From Collinsella aerofaciens (GTDB taxonomy: Bacteria > Actinomycetota > Coriobacteriia > Coriobacteriales > Coriobacteriaceae), in contig NZ_CP024160.1 in the NCBI RefSeq assembly GCF_002736145.1, positions 1,054,001 to 1,118,000 on the forward strand: a stretch of 64,000 nt of DNA. Direction: 5' to 3'. Of this stretch, positions 38,436 to 47,755 are shown in pieces. The position numbers were made by a program, and so were the translations under genes. The notes under the pieces are model-generated. The model did no database searches and was not told the DNA's origin. It was given only the letters and a program-made list of their open reading frames with translations. Within the stretch, counting starts at the first letter, position 1. Each line of letters opens with the position of its first letter.

Positions 38436-38617
38436 CGCGATCCTCCCCTAGATATTTAGACAGTCAGTTGAATAGGCATACTAGGAGCATCGCCGACCCG
38501 TTGTGTTTCCCACCCGTTTCGAAACAATCGCGTAACGCACGCCCCACGAGTGGACACCGCCGACCTCAAGGGCGACAACATAGGCCCCAAGTTCGGCCTG
38601 TTAGCTCACCACTTCAA

Positions 38618-38837
38618 ACATCTCAATCTGTAACAGGAAGGCCCAATTACGACGACTAACTGTTACAGATTGAGATGTTTTCGAGAGACAGTTCCGAATG
38701 TCTCGATCTGTAACACGAAGGGCCGGTTTTGGCGGCAAACTGTTACAGATCGAGAGATTACATAGGACCATTTCTTCCTGTCTCGATCTGTAACACCTAG
38801 GCCCAATTTCCATCCCTAGTTGTTACAGATCGAGACA
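38618..38837. repeat. Palindromic repeat array C (three units)
   Basis: Units at 38618-38678, 38699-38757 and 38779-38837, starts 81 and 80 bp apart. Arms are near identical to those of arrays A and B. It lies in the divergent region between gltB (start 38435) and mntH (start 38961), so it cannot be a terminator array. Confidence 0.88.
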
Positions 38838-38891
38838 TTTCGGCAGCCCCCCCTTTCACCATCCTATTCAAATACGGCAGTTTTGTTTGTC

Positions 38892-38912
38892 TTAGTTAAC
38901 TTTTGAGCCTAA
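38892..38912. promoter_or_regulatory. Possible MntR/DtxR-type operator
   Basis: TTAGTTAACTTTTGAGCCTAA is an imperfect 21-bp inverted repeat with TTAG/CCTAA ends like DtxR-family metal boxes, 49 bp upstream of mntH. The centre is weakly symmetric, so this is tentative. Confidence 0.3.
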
Positions 38913-38960
38913 AACGGGTATCCTTTGCGGCGTCAAACAAACGGCACGCAGGAGCTCACC

Positions 38961-40217
38961 ATGCTCAACCATCTCAAACAACACTTTGGCTCCCGACGCA
39001 CCGGTGGTCACGGAGGCCTAGACATTGCGCGGCATATCGGCCCCGGGCTGCTCGTGACCGTCGGCTTTATCGACCCGGGCAACTGGGCCTCCAATATGGC
39101 CGCGGGCTCGCAGTTTGGCTACGCGCTGCTGTGGATTGTCACGCTGTCCACGATTATGCTCATCGTGCTGCAGCACAACGCGGCGCACCTGGGTATCGCC
39201 ACGGGCGCCTGCCTTGCCGAGGCCACGACACGTTACCTCCCCCGCTTCGTCGGGCGCACGGTACTCGCCAGTGCCTATCTCGCGACCGTCGCCACCGCCA
39301 TGGCCGAAGTCCTGGGTGGCGCGATTGCCCTTCAAATGCTCTTTGGGCTGCCCGTGCGTGCGGGCTGCGTCATCGTGGCGGCAGTATCGATGGCGATGCT
39401 CATGACGAGCTCCTACAAGCATGCCGAACGCTGGATCATCGCCTTCGTAGGCGTGGTAGGACTCTCGTTTTTGGCCGAGCTTGCACTAGTCAAGGTCGAC
39501 TGGCCGCAAACCGCCGCAAGCTGGATCACGCCCAGTATGCCCACTGGCTCTGCCGCGATTATCGTGAGTGTCCTGGGTGCGGTCGTTATGCCCCACAACC
39601 TTTTCCTGCACTCCGAGGTCATCCAATCCATGCACTTCGAAGGCCAAGGCGAGCAGGTTATCGAAGAGCGTCTGCGCTATGAGCTCTTCGACACGCTCTT
39701 TTCGATGGGCGTGGGCTGGGCAATCAACTCGGCCATGGTCATCCTGGCCGCAACGACCTTCTTTGCGCACGGCATTGTCGTAGACGACCTCGCCGTCGCA
39801 GCGGCCACGCTCTCCCCCATCTTGGGCCCGGCGAGCTCGACCATCTTTGCGGTAGCGCTGCTGTTCGCGGGTCTCTCGAGTAGCGTGACGGCGGGCATGG
39901 CGGCAGGCACCATCACTGCGGGCATGTTCGACGAGGAATACGACATCCACGACCGACATTCCTCGATCGGGGTGGCGGCCTGTTTCGTCGGCGCAGTGGC
40001 GGCGTGCCTAGTCGTCCCAAATCCTTTTGAAGGTCTCATCTGGAGTCAGGCACTGCTGTCGCTTCAACTGCCGATTACGGTCTTTGTGCTCATACGGCTC
40101 ACCAGTTCACCCCGCGTCATGGGCAAATACGCCAACTCGCGTCCACTCAACGCGCTGCTTGTAGGGATCGGCGTCATCGTGACGATTCTCGACATCGTGC
40201 TGCTAACGGGGATGTAA
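38961..40217 (+). CDS. mntH: Nramp-family Mn(II)/Fe(II) transporter
   Basis: 418 aa from the ATG at 38961 (AGGAG six bases upstream; earlier in-frame ATG lacks a site). Eleven hydrophobic helices are suggested. Family signatures are present: DPGNWASNMAAG in TM1 and MPHNLFLHS in TM6, the metal-coordinating Asp, Asn and Met. It imports divalent metal with protons. It is monocistronic, divergent from gltB. Mn versus Fe preference is assumed from the bacterial family. Confidence 0.93.
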   Translation: MLNHLKQHFGSRRTGGHGGLDIARHIGPGLLVTVGFIDPGNWASNMAAGSQFGYALLWIVTLSTIMLIVLQHNAAHLGIATGACLAEATTRYLPRFVGRTVLASAYLATVATAMAEVLGGAIALQMLFGLPVRAGCVIVAAVSMAMLMTSSYKHAERWIIAFVGVVGLSFLAELALVKVDWPQTAASWITPSMPTGSAAIIVSVLGAVVMPHNLFLHSEVIQSMHFEGQGEQVIEERLRYELFDTLFSMGVGWAINSAMVILAATTFFAHGIVVDDLAVAAATLSPILGPASSTIFAVALLFAGLSSSVTAGMAAGTITAGMFDEEYDIHDRHSSIGVAACFVGAVAACLVVPNPFEGLIWSQALLSLQLPITVFVLIRLTSSPRVMGKYANSRPLNALLVGIGVIVTILDIVLLTGM

Positions 40218-40245
40218 TTGGGATGGCGTGGCTGTCCAGATATAA

Positions 40246-40283
40246 CGTCTCAATCTGTAACACGTAAGGCCGTTTTAAACCGT
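40246..40283. repeat. Truncated palindromic repeat (left arm only)
   Basis: CGTCTCAATCTGTAACA followed by centre-like sequence, but the right arm is missing and replaced by the rubredoxin terminator region. It looks like a decayed unit of the array family. Confidence 0.7.
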
Positions 40284-40295
40284 CAGATAAATCAA

Positions 40296-40330
40296 AAGGG
40301 TCCCAGCCGGAATATCCAGCCGGGACCCTT
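40296..40330 (-). terminator. Terminator of rubredoxin gene (also faces mntH)
   Basis: AAGGGTCCCAGCCGG / CCAGCCGGGACCCTT stem with AATAT loop. On the minus strand it runs into TTTTGATTT. Lies between convergent mntH and rubredoxin genes. Confidence 0.8.
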
Positions 40331-40370
40331 GGACAGAGCTATGTGTTGCCGTGAGCCGCGTGCCGACAAG

Positions 40371-40514
40371 CTACTCCTCGACGAGCTCAAACTGATCGGG
40401 ACCGACGCCGCAGACCGGGCACACGTAATCCTCGGGCAGCTCGGGCGTGTCGACCTCAACCTCGTAACCGCAAACGGTGCACACGAACTTATACGTCTTC
40501 TTCTCCTCAGCCAT
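40371..40514 (-). CDS. Rubredoxin
   Basis: 47 aa, a short frame read directly from the sequence. It has two CxxCG iron-binding motifs ([10 protein letters not shown]12/C15, and [10 protein letters not shown]32/C35) and ends DQFELVEE, the rubredoxin pattern at slightly under normal length (52-54). It carries one electron on a Fe(Cys)4 centre in anaerobes. The start ATG at 40514 follows GGAGAAC. The flavin reductase-like gene lies 88 bp upstream on the same strand. Together they form the two halves of the fused high-molecular-weight rubredoxin of some anaerobes, which suggests a role in NADH-linked oxygen or NO reduction. Confidence 0.92.
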   Translation of the reverse strand: MAEEKKTYKFVCTVCGYEVEVDTPELPEDYVCPVCGVGPDQFELVEE

Positions 40515-40602
40515 GATGTTCTCCTCTCGAACGTGACTGCTGGTGTACTTACTTATTAGTATATATTCTCAATAATATAATGCAAGTATTTTTAGAACAT
40601 TT

Positions 40603-41106
40603 CTAGCCTTGATACGAGGACGCCTTCGGAGGCGTCTTGCCCTTCAGGACCTTATGGTAGTAATCGTAGGTGAGTGGCGTCTCGTCGCTCAGGCGCTCGG
40701 CATCCTCGACCTCGCCGATAAACAGCAGATGCGTGCCCACATCCACAGTGTCGATCAAACGGCAGCTAAACAGGGCCGCCGCGTGCTCGGGCACATAGGG
40801 CATGCCCAGAGCCGTCTCGCGGGTCTCGTATTTGGCAAACTTGTCGTAATCGCTGCTGGTGCGGAAGCCAAAGTTACCGATGTAGAGCATGTCGGCGGTC
40901 TGATCGATCACGGTCAGCGCGAACGCTTTGGCCGATGCGATGACGCCCGAGGTGACGTTGTCCTTGTTCACGGCAACCGAAATGCGCGGCGGCATGGATG
41001 TCACCTGCACCGCCGTGTTGATAACGCAGCCGGCACGCAGCCCGTCTGCAGCGGAGCTCACCACGTACAGGCCGCTCGGCATGGTAAAGAACGCAGTTTT
41101 GTCCAT
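40603..41106 (-). CDS. Flavin reductase-like FMN-binding protein
   Basis: 167 aa from the ATG at 41106, after a GGGGAGTG site; the longer frame upstream reads through a terminator. The split-barrel flavin reductase pattern is visible: FFTMPSGLYVVSS, VTSMPPRISVAVNK, and the GTHLLFIGEVEDAE block that closes the fold. It binds FMN and passes electrons from NAD(P)H. It is close to the rubredoxin gene (40371) on the same strand and equals the N-terminal half of high-molecular-weight rubredoxin. Likely rubredoxin reductase partner. Confidence 0.85.
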   Translation of the reverse strand: MDKTAFFTMPSGLYVVSSAADGLRAGCVINTAVQVTSMPPRISVAVNKDNVTSGVIASAKAFALTVIDQTADMLYIGNFGFRTSSDYDKFAKYETRETALGMPYVPEHAAALFSCRLIDTVDVGTHLLFIGEVEDAERLSDETPLTYDYYHKVLKGKTPPKASSYQG

Positions 41107-41157
41107 AACGATCACTCCCCTAACTCGGGTTGGAACCTCATGGATGTATGTACCCAC

Positions 41158-41191
41158 AAAAAAGGCAGCGCCCATAACGGACGCCGCCTTT
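41158..41191 (-). terminator. Terminator upstream of flavin reductase gene
   Basis: AAAGGCAGCG / CGCCGCCTTT stem. On the minus strand it is followed by TTTTTTG. It closes the smpB transcript before the flavin reductase unit. Confidence 0.75.
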
Positions 41192-41234
41192 GCAACATAT
41201 GTGTCAGAACAGTAAGAAAGATGAGACGCCCGCA

Positions 41235-41299
41235 GTTGCGGTGAAATAGGGACTGAATAGCCCCTCAAACAGGCAAAACAGTCCGTATTCCACCGCAAC
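41235..41299. repeat. Imperfect palindrome with 21-bp arms
   Basis: Left arm 41235-41255 and right arm 41279-41299 match at 19 of 21 positions. The arms contain AAATAGGGACTG, also found at about 62260. It lies 13 bp downstream of the smpB stop codon. Confidence 0.7.
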
Positions 41300-41312
41300 T
41301 TATGAAGGACGG

Positions 41313-41783
41313 TCAGCGGTTGCGTTCCTTGAGGGCGCGGTCGATCTCGCGTTGGACATCACGCTTGGCCATGTCCTCGCGCTTGTCGTAGAGCTTCTTG
41401 CCGCGACCCAGGCCCAGCAGCAGTTTTACGCGACCGTCGGTATTAAAGTAGAGCTCCAACGGAACCAGCGCATAACCACGGTTGCGAAGTTTGCCGTCAA
41501 GAAAGTCGATCTCTTTGCGGTGCAGCAGCAGACGGCGCCGACGGTCGGGATCGCGATTCCACACGCCACCATGGCTATAAGGGTGGATATGCAGGCCGAC
41601 GAGCCAGCACTCCCCGCCACGAATCAGTGCAAAGGTATCGGTAATCTGGCACGCGCGCTCGCGAATCGACTTGACCTCGGTACCGCTCAGCTCAATACCG
41701 CACTCAAAGGTCTCATCGATAAAGTACTCGTGGTGTGCCGAGCGATTCTTGGAAATGAGCTTGCGCTCGCGCTTACTGGGCAT
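41313..41783 (-). CDS. smpB: SsrA-binding protein
   Basis: 156 aa from the ATG at 41783, giving the family start (KLISKNRSAHHEYFIDETFECGI) and the expected length. The conserved GTEVKSIRE and the basic C-terminal tail (KKLYDKREDMAKRDVQREIDRALKERNR) that enters the ribosome are present. It brings tmRNA to stalled ribosomes. The start lies 11 bp inside the end of the upstream TPR-like gene. I see no tmRNA gene beside it. Confidence 0.96.
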   Translation of the reverse strand: MPSKRERKLISKNRSAHHEYFIDETFECGIELSGTEVKSIRERACQITDTFALIRGGECWLVGLHIHPYSHGGVWNRDPDRRRRLLLHRKEIDFLDGKLRNRGYALVPLELYFNTDGRVKLLLGLGRGKKLYDKREDMAKRDVQREIDRALKERNR

Positions 41784-42690
41784 CGCCGGCCTCCTTGGCA
41801 CCATCGGCGTTTGAGCCCGCAGCCTCGCGCTTTGCCTTGCGCTCGGCATTGAGCTCGGCATCGCTCTCGCGCACCAGCTTGATAATCGCCGCGCATGCCT
41901 CCTCGCCCACTAGGTCGCGGGCACGGACCGTCAGGCGCGTAGCTTCCTGCTTGTCGCCGTCACTCGCAGCGTCGGTCGCACACATGATCAGACAGATGGC
42001 GATCTCGGCCGAAGGCGAGGTCGGCACGCCCTGCAGGGCGAGCTCACCCATCACATGGTCGTCACTCTCGTCCGCGGCATCCGGATAGGTGGTATGGATC
42101 TTGTTGAGCAGGCGCGTCGTATGCGCATCGTTGGGCGCCAGGCGCAGCGCCAGACGCGCGCAGCCCACGGCAGCCGAAATGTTCTCGGTCTCGGGCTCCA
42201 AGAAGTACTGACCCAAGTTGGTGTAGGCGCGTGCGGCGCACTTACCATCGCTCGCGCGCTCCAGCACCGAGAACGAGAGCGATGCCCACTCCTGCTTGTC
42301 CTCGAGAGCGCGGAACAGCTCGGCCAAATCCAAGCGATAGTTGCAGTTCATAGGGTCCCAACGCACAGCCTGCATCAGGGCATTACGAGCGCTTACATAA
42401 TCCTGCTGGCGAATGTAGGCAAACGCCATGTCAGAGTACAGGCGGTCAAACGGCACCTCGACCTGCACGAGCTCGCGCGGATCCTTCTCCACGCGGCGAT
42501 AGGCCAAGCGCTCAAACTTGCTATCGAAGCTAAAGTATTGACGCTTCTCCTCCGTCTTGCACTCAGCGTCGATATACTCCTCGGCGAGCTCCACCAGACG
42601 CTCCAGCAGCGGCGTCGCCGTAGCCAGGTCGCCCTGCGCCAGATAGTTCTCGGCATACGTGATGTCTTGCAAGCTGATGGGCAGATCCAT
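41773..42690 (-). CDS. TPR-like helical repeat protein
   Basis: 305 aa from the ATG at 42690 after an AGGAG site. The body is helix after helix with TPR-like spacing (DMAFAYIRQQDYVSARNALMQAVRWDPMN, ARAYTNLGQYF..., CARLALRLAPNDA). The end is a charged Ala/Lys/Glu tail. It has no catalytic motif. It overlaps smpB and shares its transcript, which hints at a link to translation or protein quality control, though this may simply be shared transcription. Confidence 0.75.
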   Translation of the reverse strand: MDLPISLQDITYAENYLAQGDLATATPLLERLVELAEEYIDAECKTEEKRQYFSFDSKFERLAYRRVEKDPRELVQVEVPFDRLYSDMAFAYIRQQDYVSARNALMQAVRWDPMNCNYRLDLAELFRALEDKQEWASLSFSVLERASDGKCAARAYTNLGQYFLEPETENISAAVGCARLALRLAPNDAHTTRLLNKIHTTYPDAADESDDHVMGELALQGVPTSPSAEIAICLIMCATDAASDGDKQEATRLTVRARDLVGEEACAAIIKLVRESDAELNAERKAKREAAGSNADGAKEAGDAQ

Positions 42691-42745
42691 GGCTACTCCT
42701 CGATCTGAGCGAAACACGGCAGGCGCCGTATATACGGTCAATACA

Positions 42746-42776
42746 CAAAACCCGGGTCTCTTACGAGGCCCGGGCG
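42746..42776 (-). terminator. Terminator of tRNA pair
   Basis: CCCGGG-GTCTC ... GAGGCCCGGG stem followed by TTTTGTG on the minus strand, just downstream of tRNA-Glu. Confidence 0.8.
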
Positions 42777-42784
42777 TTCAAGTT

Positions 42785-42861
42785 TGGTAGCCCGTACCAG
42801 ATTCGAACTGGTGATCTCCGCCTTGAGAGGGCGGCGTCCTAAACCGCTAGACGAACGGGCC
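42785..42861 (-). tRNA. tRNA-Glu(CTC)
   Basis: Full cloverleaf on the minus strand: acceptor GGCCCGT, anticodon loop CTCTCAA (anticodon CUC, reads GAG), T loop GTTCGAATC, encoded CCA end. First of two tRNA genes before a terminator. Confidence 0.93.
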
Positions 42862-42878
42862 ATATGTAGCAAATGCAA

Positions 42879-42952
42879 TGGCTGGGATGGAGGGAGTCGA
42901 ACCCCCATTGACGGAACCAGAATCCGCTGTCCTGCCATTAGACGACATCCCA
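42879..42952 (-). tRNA. tRNA-Gln(CTG)
   Basis: Acceptor TGGGATG, anticodon stem GCGGA/TCCGT with loop TTCTGGT (anticodon CUG, reads CAG), T arm GGGGGTTCGACTCCC, discriminator G, encoded CCA. Upstream of tRNA-Glu on the same strand. Confidence 0.93.
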
Positions 42953-43228
42953 ATGACTGCATCGCTGCGCTCGGCTGTGCCTTTGCGCAAGAAAGAAATA
43001 TACGGGAAGTCACGCCGTGACGCAAGCCCCAATTTTGACTTTTTTGAAATTCAGTCAAATTGGCCTAATTTAGTCCAACCCGTGAAGGACCTGTGAAGTC
43101 GACCGCTGCACACGAAGGGCAAAACGCCGCGAGCGGTAGCCGTCAACCGTTGGCAGATTCTACCGTGAAAACGATAGCACCAGGCAACACAATCGAAGTA
43201 TCAATGATCACGTAGATATCGAGGCGCC

Positions 43229-43639
43229 ATGGACGAAGAGCTTGATTACCTATGGGAGACCCTGGGCCTCGAGATCACTGCTGACCTTTGGCCCGAACGG
43301 GACAAAATCCATCCCACCCTGCGCCCCGCCATCACGGTGATGCTGGCAAAATACCGCCGTGCATCCTTTTTGATCATGCGGATGTCATGGCACGCGGGAC
43401 TCCCCGACCTTAAACGAATCCAGGCAAGCCTCGTCGAGCTGTCCGGTATGCCGACCGTCATATCCGAGGCGCACCTGGAACAGCGCCAGCGCGAGCGACT
43501 GCAACAGCAGCGGATTCCCTTTATCTGCCCCGGCGTTCAGGCATATCTGCCCTTTATGGACGAGGAGTACTGGAGCGGCAAGCCCAACAAGCACGTAAAG
43601 GTCTACGATCCGCACGAATGGGCACAGCTCGAGGATTGA
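43229..43639 (+). CDS. Unknown protein, possible winged-helix regulator
   Basis: 136 aa, soluble. The C-terminal part shows IPFICPGVQAYLPF after a run of Gln/Arg/Leu, a pattern I have seen in small MarR-like proteins. The N-terminal part is helical with LRPAITVMLAKYRR. No cysteine cluster or membrane helix. It stands alone on the plus strand next to the tRNA pair. The family call is weak; treat as hypothetical. Confidence 0.6.
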   Translation: MDEELDYLWETLGLEITADLWPERDKIHPTLRPAITVMLAKYRRASFLIMRMSWHAGLPDLKRIQASLVELSGMPTVISEAHLEQRQRERLQQQRIPFICPGVQAYLPFMDEEYWSGKPNKHVKVYDPHEWAQLED

Positions 43640-43711
43640 GCCGAGCGAGCCCGCCAGTGGAAAACACGTCCCACCCTGAGCACTCAAAACGGATCGCACT
43701 TTCCGCAGCCG

Positions 43712-44071
43712 CTACAGCAATGCCTCGGTCCAAGCCGCTTCCCTAAAGCCGGGGATCGCAAAGTCGTCGCCCACCAGCAGCGGACGCTTGACCAGCATGC
43801 CGTCAGTCGCCAACAGCTCGCAGCATTCCTGGTCCGTCATACCCGCATCCAGGCGCGCCTTCAGGCCCAGCTCTCGATATTTCATGCCCGACGAATTAAA
43901 GAAGCGCCGCACCGGCAGCCCCGAACGAGCAATCCAGGTCGCAAGCTCATCAGCCGTGGGATTGTCCAAAACGATATCGCGGTCGATATACTCTACCCCA
44001 TGTTCGTCCAGCCATGCCTTGGCCTTCTTACAGGTCGAGCACTTGGGATATTCAACAAACAGTACGGTCAT
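43712..44071 (-). CDS. ArsC/Spx-family thioredoxin-fold protein
   Basis: 119 aa from the ATG at 44071. It starts VEYPKCSTCKKAKAWLDEHGVEYIDRDI, the ArsC/Spx pattern with a CxxC (CSTC) near residue 10, and ends in the family block KRPLLVGDDFAIPGFREAAW. Full-length relatives are thiol-dependent arsenate reductases or Spx-type RNA polymerase-binding regulators. No ars genes are nearby, so either is possible. CxxC favours a redox or regulatory form. Confidence 0.85.
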   Translation of the reverse strand: MTVLFVEYPKCSTCKKAKAWLDEHGVEYIDRDIVLDNPTADELATWIARSGLPVRRFFNSSGMKYRELGLKARLDAGMTDQECCELLATDGMLVKRPLLVGDDFAIPGFREAAWTEALL

Positions 44072-44163
44072 GGGAATCCTCCGAATATAGATCGGCCAAC
44101 GCGGACACACGCCACACGAGGTGCCTTCGTATGATGGGCCAATTGTAGCCCACGGGTCGCACG

Positions 44164-45216
44164 CTAAACGAACCGTACCCCGAATCCGCGTTTGATGAAC
44201 GGCAGCAGCTCCATTGCCTCGGGCGTGATATGACCCGCAACGTTCATGCGCTCGTCACCGGGAAGATCGACCCGCGCAATCTCAAGCTCGCCTTCGTAGC
44301 GCCCGTAGCCGCTATTGCTCACAGCGATCGACCCCGTCTTTCGCGACAGGCCGGCACCGGCATCCATCGGCACGGAATCCGGTTTAAGCGTCGTGCGCGA
44401 CTCCTGAGACCTAAAGATGAGGGTGCTCGAATCGGGCCGGTCGTGATGAATCTGCCCACGTACATAGGCATAACCGGACTCAAGCTCGCATTGCAGGTCC
44501 ACGTATCCGGCGGAAACTTGAGCAAACTGCGCCCAGCCCGCATCGGAAAGATCGGGGTCGCCGACCAACACAATGTCGCAATCGGCGCCATGTGCGAGCT
44601 CAAGCATGTTGAGGGCAACCTTTGACGCGCGACCGCGCTGTGCCTCGACCGTCGGCAGCCCCTCGAATACCGGCCCGCGAACGTTGGCATCACCCGGCAC
44701 AAAAGCCATGATTTCGAATCCAAGCGCCGCAAGACGAAGATTCACCCGAGCAATGTCCTCCAGAGCTAAACCGGTATAAGGCTTGGGGTAAAAATTGTGG
44801 CAGGCAGCAAAACGAGTCACATCGGCACCGGCCTCACGCCACGATGCGATTTCATCAGAACTCACCGTCGATGCATTGACCACAATGCGAAATACACCGG
44901 ACAGCTCCGCGACCCGCCGGGCGCTAAAGCCATAGTCCAAACGAAGGTATTCCAACCCCAGATCGCGCAGGTCCTCGATGCGCTCAAGCCCGAGCAAATC
45001 GCACGTGCGCGGCCCCACATCGGCGATGAGCGCAATGCCGCGGGCGGAAAGCAGCGACAGCACATGACGGACCTTATCGGCATACGCCGCTCCCCCATCC
45101 TCGGGAATATGCAGCGAGGTGAACGCATAGCGCGCACCCGCCGCGGCACCGTGCTCAATCGTCCGCTCAATATCCTGCAGAGGGCTGGAAAGATAAATCG
45201 AAATACCCGTTTTCAC
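44164..45216 (-). CDS. mupG: 6-phospho-N-acetylmuramidase-like TIM-barrel protein
   Basis: 350 aa, GTG start after GGAGCG. This is the DUF871/MupG family: TIM-barrel start GISIYLSS, SLHIPEDGG, LRLDYGFS, NFYPKPYTGL, and a C-terminal beta domain. MupG cleaves GlcNAc-MurNAc 6-phosphate taken up by the MurNAc PTS. It follows murP (45334) with a hairpin in the 117-bp gap. The pathway neighbours murP, murQ and an RpiR regulator support the call. Confidence 0.88.
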   Translation of the reverse strand: MKTGISIYLSSPLQDIERTIEHGAAAGARYAFTSLHIPEDGGAAYADKVRHVLSLLSARGIALIADVGPRTCDLLGLERIEDLRDLGLEYLRLDYGFSARRVAELSGVFRIVVNASTVSSDEIASWREAGADVTRFAACHNFYPKPYTGLALEDIARVNLRLAALGFEIMAFVPGDANVRGPVFEGLPTVEAQRGRASKVALNMLELAHGADCDIVLVGDPDLSDAGWAQFAQVSAGYVDLQCELESGYAYVRGQIHHDRPDSSTLIFRSQESRTTLKPDSVPMDAGAGLSRKTGSIAVSNSGYGRYEGELEIARVDLPGDERMNVAGHITPEAMELLPFIKRGFGVRFV

Positions 45217-45232
45217 GTTTCAACGCTCCTTT

Positions 45233-45266
45233 AAAAAAGGCCGGCGGAGCAGTTAGCCCCGCCGGC
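45233..45266 (-). terminator. Intra-operon terminator or attenuator before mupG
   Basis: GCCGGCGG / CCGCCGGC stem with loop AGCAGTTAGCC, followed on the minus strand by TTTTTT and then at once the mupG ribosome-binding site. It would lower mupG expression relative to murP. Confidence 0.7.
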
Positions 45267-45333
45267 ACAACCATAGCATCAAGAAATCTGCCGCGCGCCG
45301 CGAGCCCTGAGCAACACGGCTCGCGATATCAAA

Positions 45334-46764
45334 CTATTCGCCAAAGAACTCGTTGATCTTCTGCTCGTCGACGCCAAAGAACCACGTCAGGACAAAGCCG
45401 GCGGCATAGGCAAACAGCATAGCGGCAACGTAGCCGAGCTGCTGGCCAGGAACGACGATCAGCAGGCCAAACAGACCGGAAACGCCCTGAGAAACCGTGC
45501 CGATGTGAAGCAGCGCCGCGAGCGCGCCGCCAAATCCGGCACCCAGACAGGCCGTCACAAACGGACGAACGAGCGGCAGCGTAACAGCATACATCAGAGG
45601 CTCGCCCACACCCAGGATTCCAACGGGAATGGACTCTGCGACGTACTTCTTGAGCTTGGCGTTCTTGGTCTTAAAGTACAGCGCCAGACCGGCACCGACC
45701 TGACCGCCGCCAGCCATCATAAGGATGGGGAGCAGGTAATTGATGCCCTTGGTAGCGCCGTCGGGATCGTTGAGCATAGCGTGGATCGGCGTGAGCGCCT
45801 GATGCAGGCCGACGGAAACCAGCGGCAAGAAGCCTGCCGACAGGATATAGCCGCCCAGGACGCCCAGCTTCTCGAAGATAAAGGTCAAAACGCTAAAGAT
45901 GGCAGTCGTCAGCCATGCGCCAACCGGCTGGATGACGAGCATCAGAGCAAAGGCGCCGATGATGAGCACCAGCAGCGGGGACAAGAACGTGTCGAGTGCG
46001 TTGGGCATAACCTTGCGAATCTGACGCTCCATCCAGGCAAAAAATGCGCCAGCGATAAGAGCCGCGATCATGCCGCCCGCTGCGGGGTTGTACTGCGCAT
46101 TGGTGAGCGGCAGCAGAATGGCAGTGGCAGGATCGGCCGCGCCAGGCGCAAGCAGGGGCATGGCACTGTTGGCGATACACATCATGCCGGCGATACCGCC
46201 CAGCGCAGCGGAGCCACCAAACTCACGTGCCGCGTTATAGCCCACCAAGATGGGCAGATAGGCAAACAGGGCCCAGCCCATGGAACGAATGCCCTGGTAC
46301 CACCACTCGCCCGCAAGCGCGCCTGCCGTCGAGACGTTAATGACGTTGCAGATACCGTTGATGAGGCCAGCCGCAATGATGCCGGGAAGCAGGGCGACGA
46401 AGACATTGGAAATCTTCTTGAGGAAGGCCTGAACCGGCTTGGACTCGTACTTGGCCTTCTGCGCGGCCTTGTTTGTGGCCGCAGCGTCGACCACGCTCTC
46501 GTCAGCAACGCCTTTCGCAAGGCCGGTGAGCTTGGAGAACTCCTCGAGCACCTTATTCACCTTGCCCGGCCCCAGTACGATCTGCATCGTGTCGTCCTCG
46601 ACCAGGCCCATCACGCCGTCGAGCGCCTTAATGCCCTCCGTGTCGACGTTGCCCGCGTCTTTGACGGTCACGCGCAGGCGCGTCATGCACGCCGCGTTTG
46701 CGAGCACGTTGTCTTTACCGCCCAAAAGGTCCAGCAGCTTTTGAGCCAGCTCTTTGTTCGTCAT
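45334..46764 (-). CDS. murP: PTS transporter, MurNAc-type EIIBC
   Basis: 476 aa. EIIB is N-terminal with the phosphorylated Cys in NAACMTRLRV (Cys27), a linker near residue 85-105, then an EIIC domain with about ten hydrophobic helices and GEPLMYAV. There is no EIIA, so it must use another PTS protein's, as MurP does. MurNAc (or GlcNAc-MurNAc) would be imported as the 6-phosphate. Sugar specificity is inferred from the murQ/mupG context. ATG after AAGGAGGAG. Confidence 0.88.
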   Translation of the reverse strand: MTNKELAQKLLDLLGGKDNVLANAACMTRLRVTVKDAGNVDTEGIKALDGVMGLVEDDTMQIVLGPGKVNKVLEEFSKLTGLAKGVADESVVDAAATNKAAQKAKYESKPVQAFLKKISNVFVALLPGIIAAGLINGICNVINVSTAGALAGEWWYQGIRSMGWALFAYLPILVGYNAAREFGGSAALGGIAGMMCIANSAMPLLAPGAADPATAILLPLTNAQYNPAAGGMIAALIAGAFFAWMERQIRKVMPNALDTFLSPLLVLIIGAFALMLVIQPVGAWLTTAIFSVLTFIFEKLGVLGGYILSAGFLPLVSVGLHQALTPIHAMLNDPDGATKGINYLLPILMMAGGGQVGAGLALYFKTKNAKLKKYVAESIPVGILGVGEPLMYAVTLPLVRPFVTACLGAGFGGALAALLHIGTVSQGVSGLFGLLIVVPGQQLGYVAAMLFAYAAGFVLTWFFGVDEQKINEFFGE

Positions 46765-46821
46765 AACTCCTCCTTGTATTGGGTATCTTGTCTGGATGCC
46801 ATATCAGCTCACGCCGCGCAC

Positions 46822-47745
<924 letters not shown>

Positions 47746-47755
47746 TTCATTCACC

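Noticed and set aside
35172-38459. Open frame of 1095 codons opposite gltB
   Set aside because: It is antisense to a clear glutamate synthase gene and arises from strong codon bias in high-GC DNA; the product has no family resemblance.
41107-41312. tmRNA next to smpB
   Set aside because: No tRNA-like acceptor end or tag frame found; the gap holds a terminator and a palindrome.
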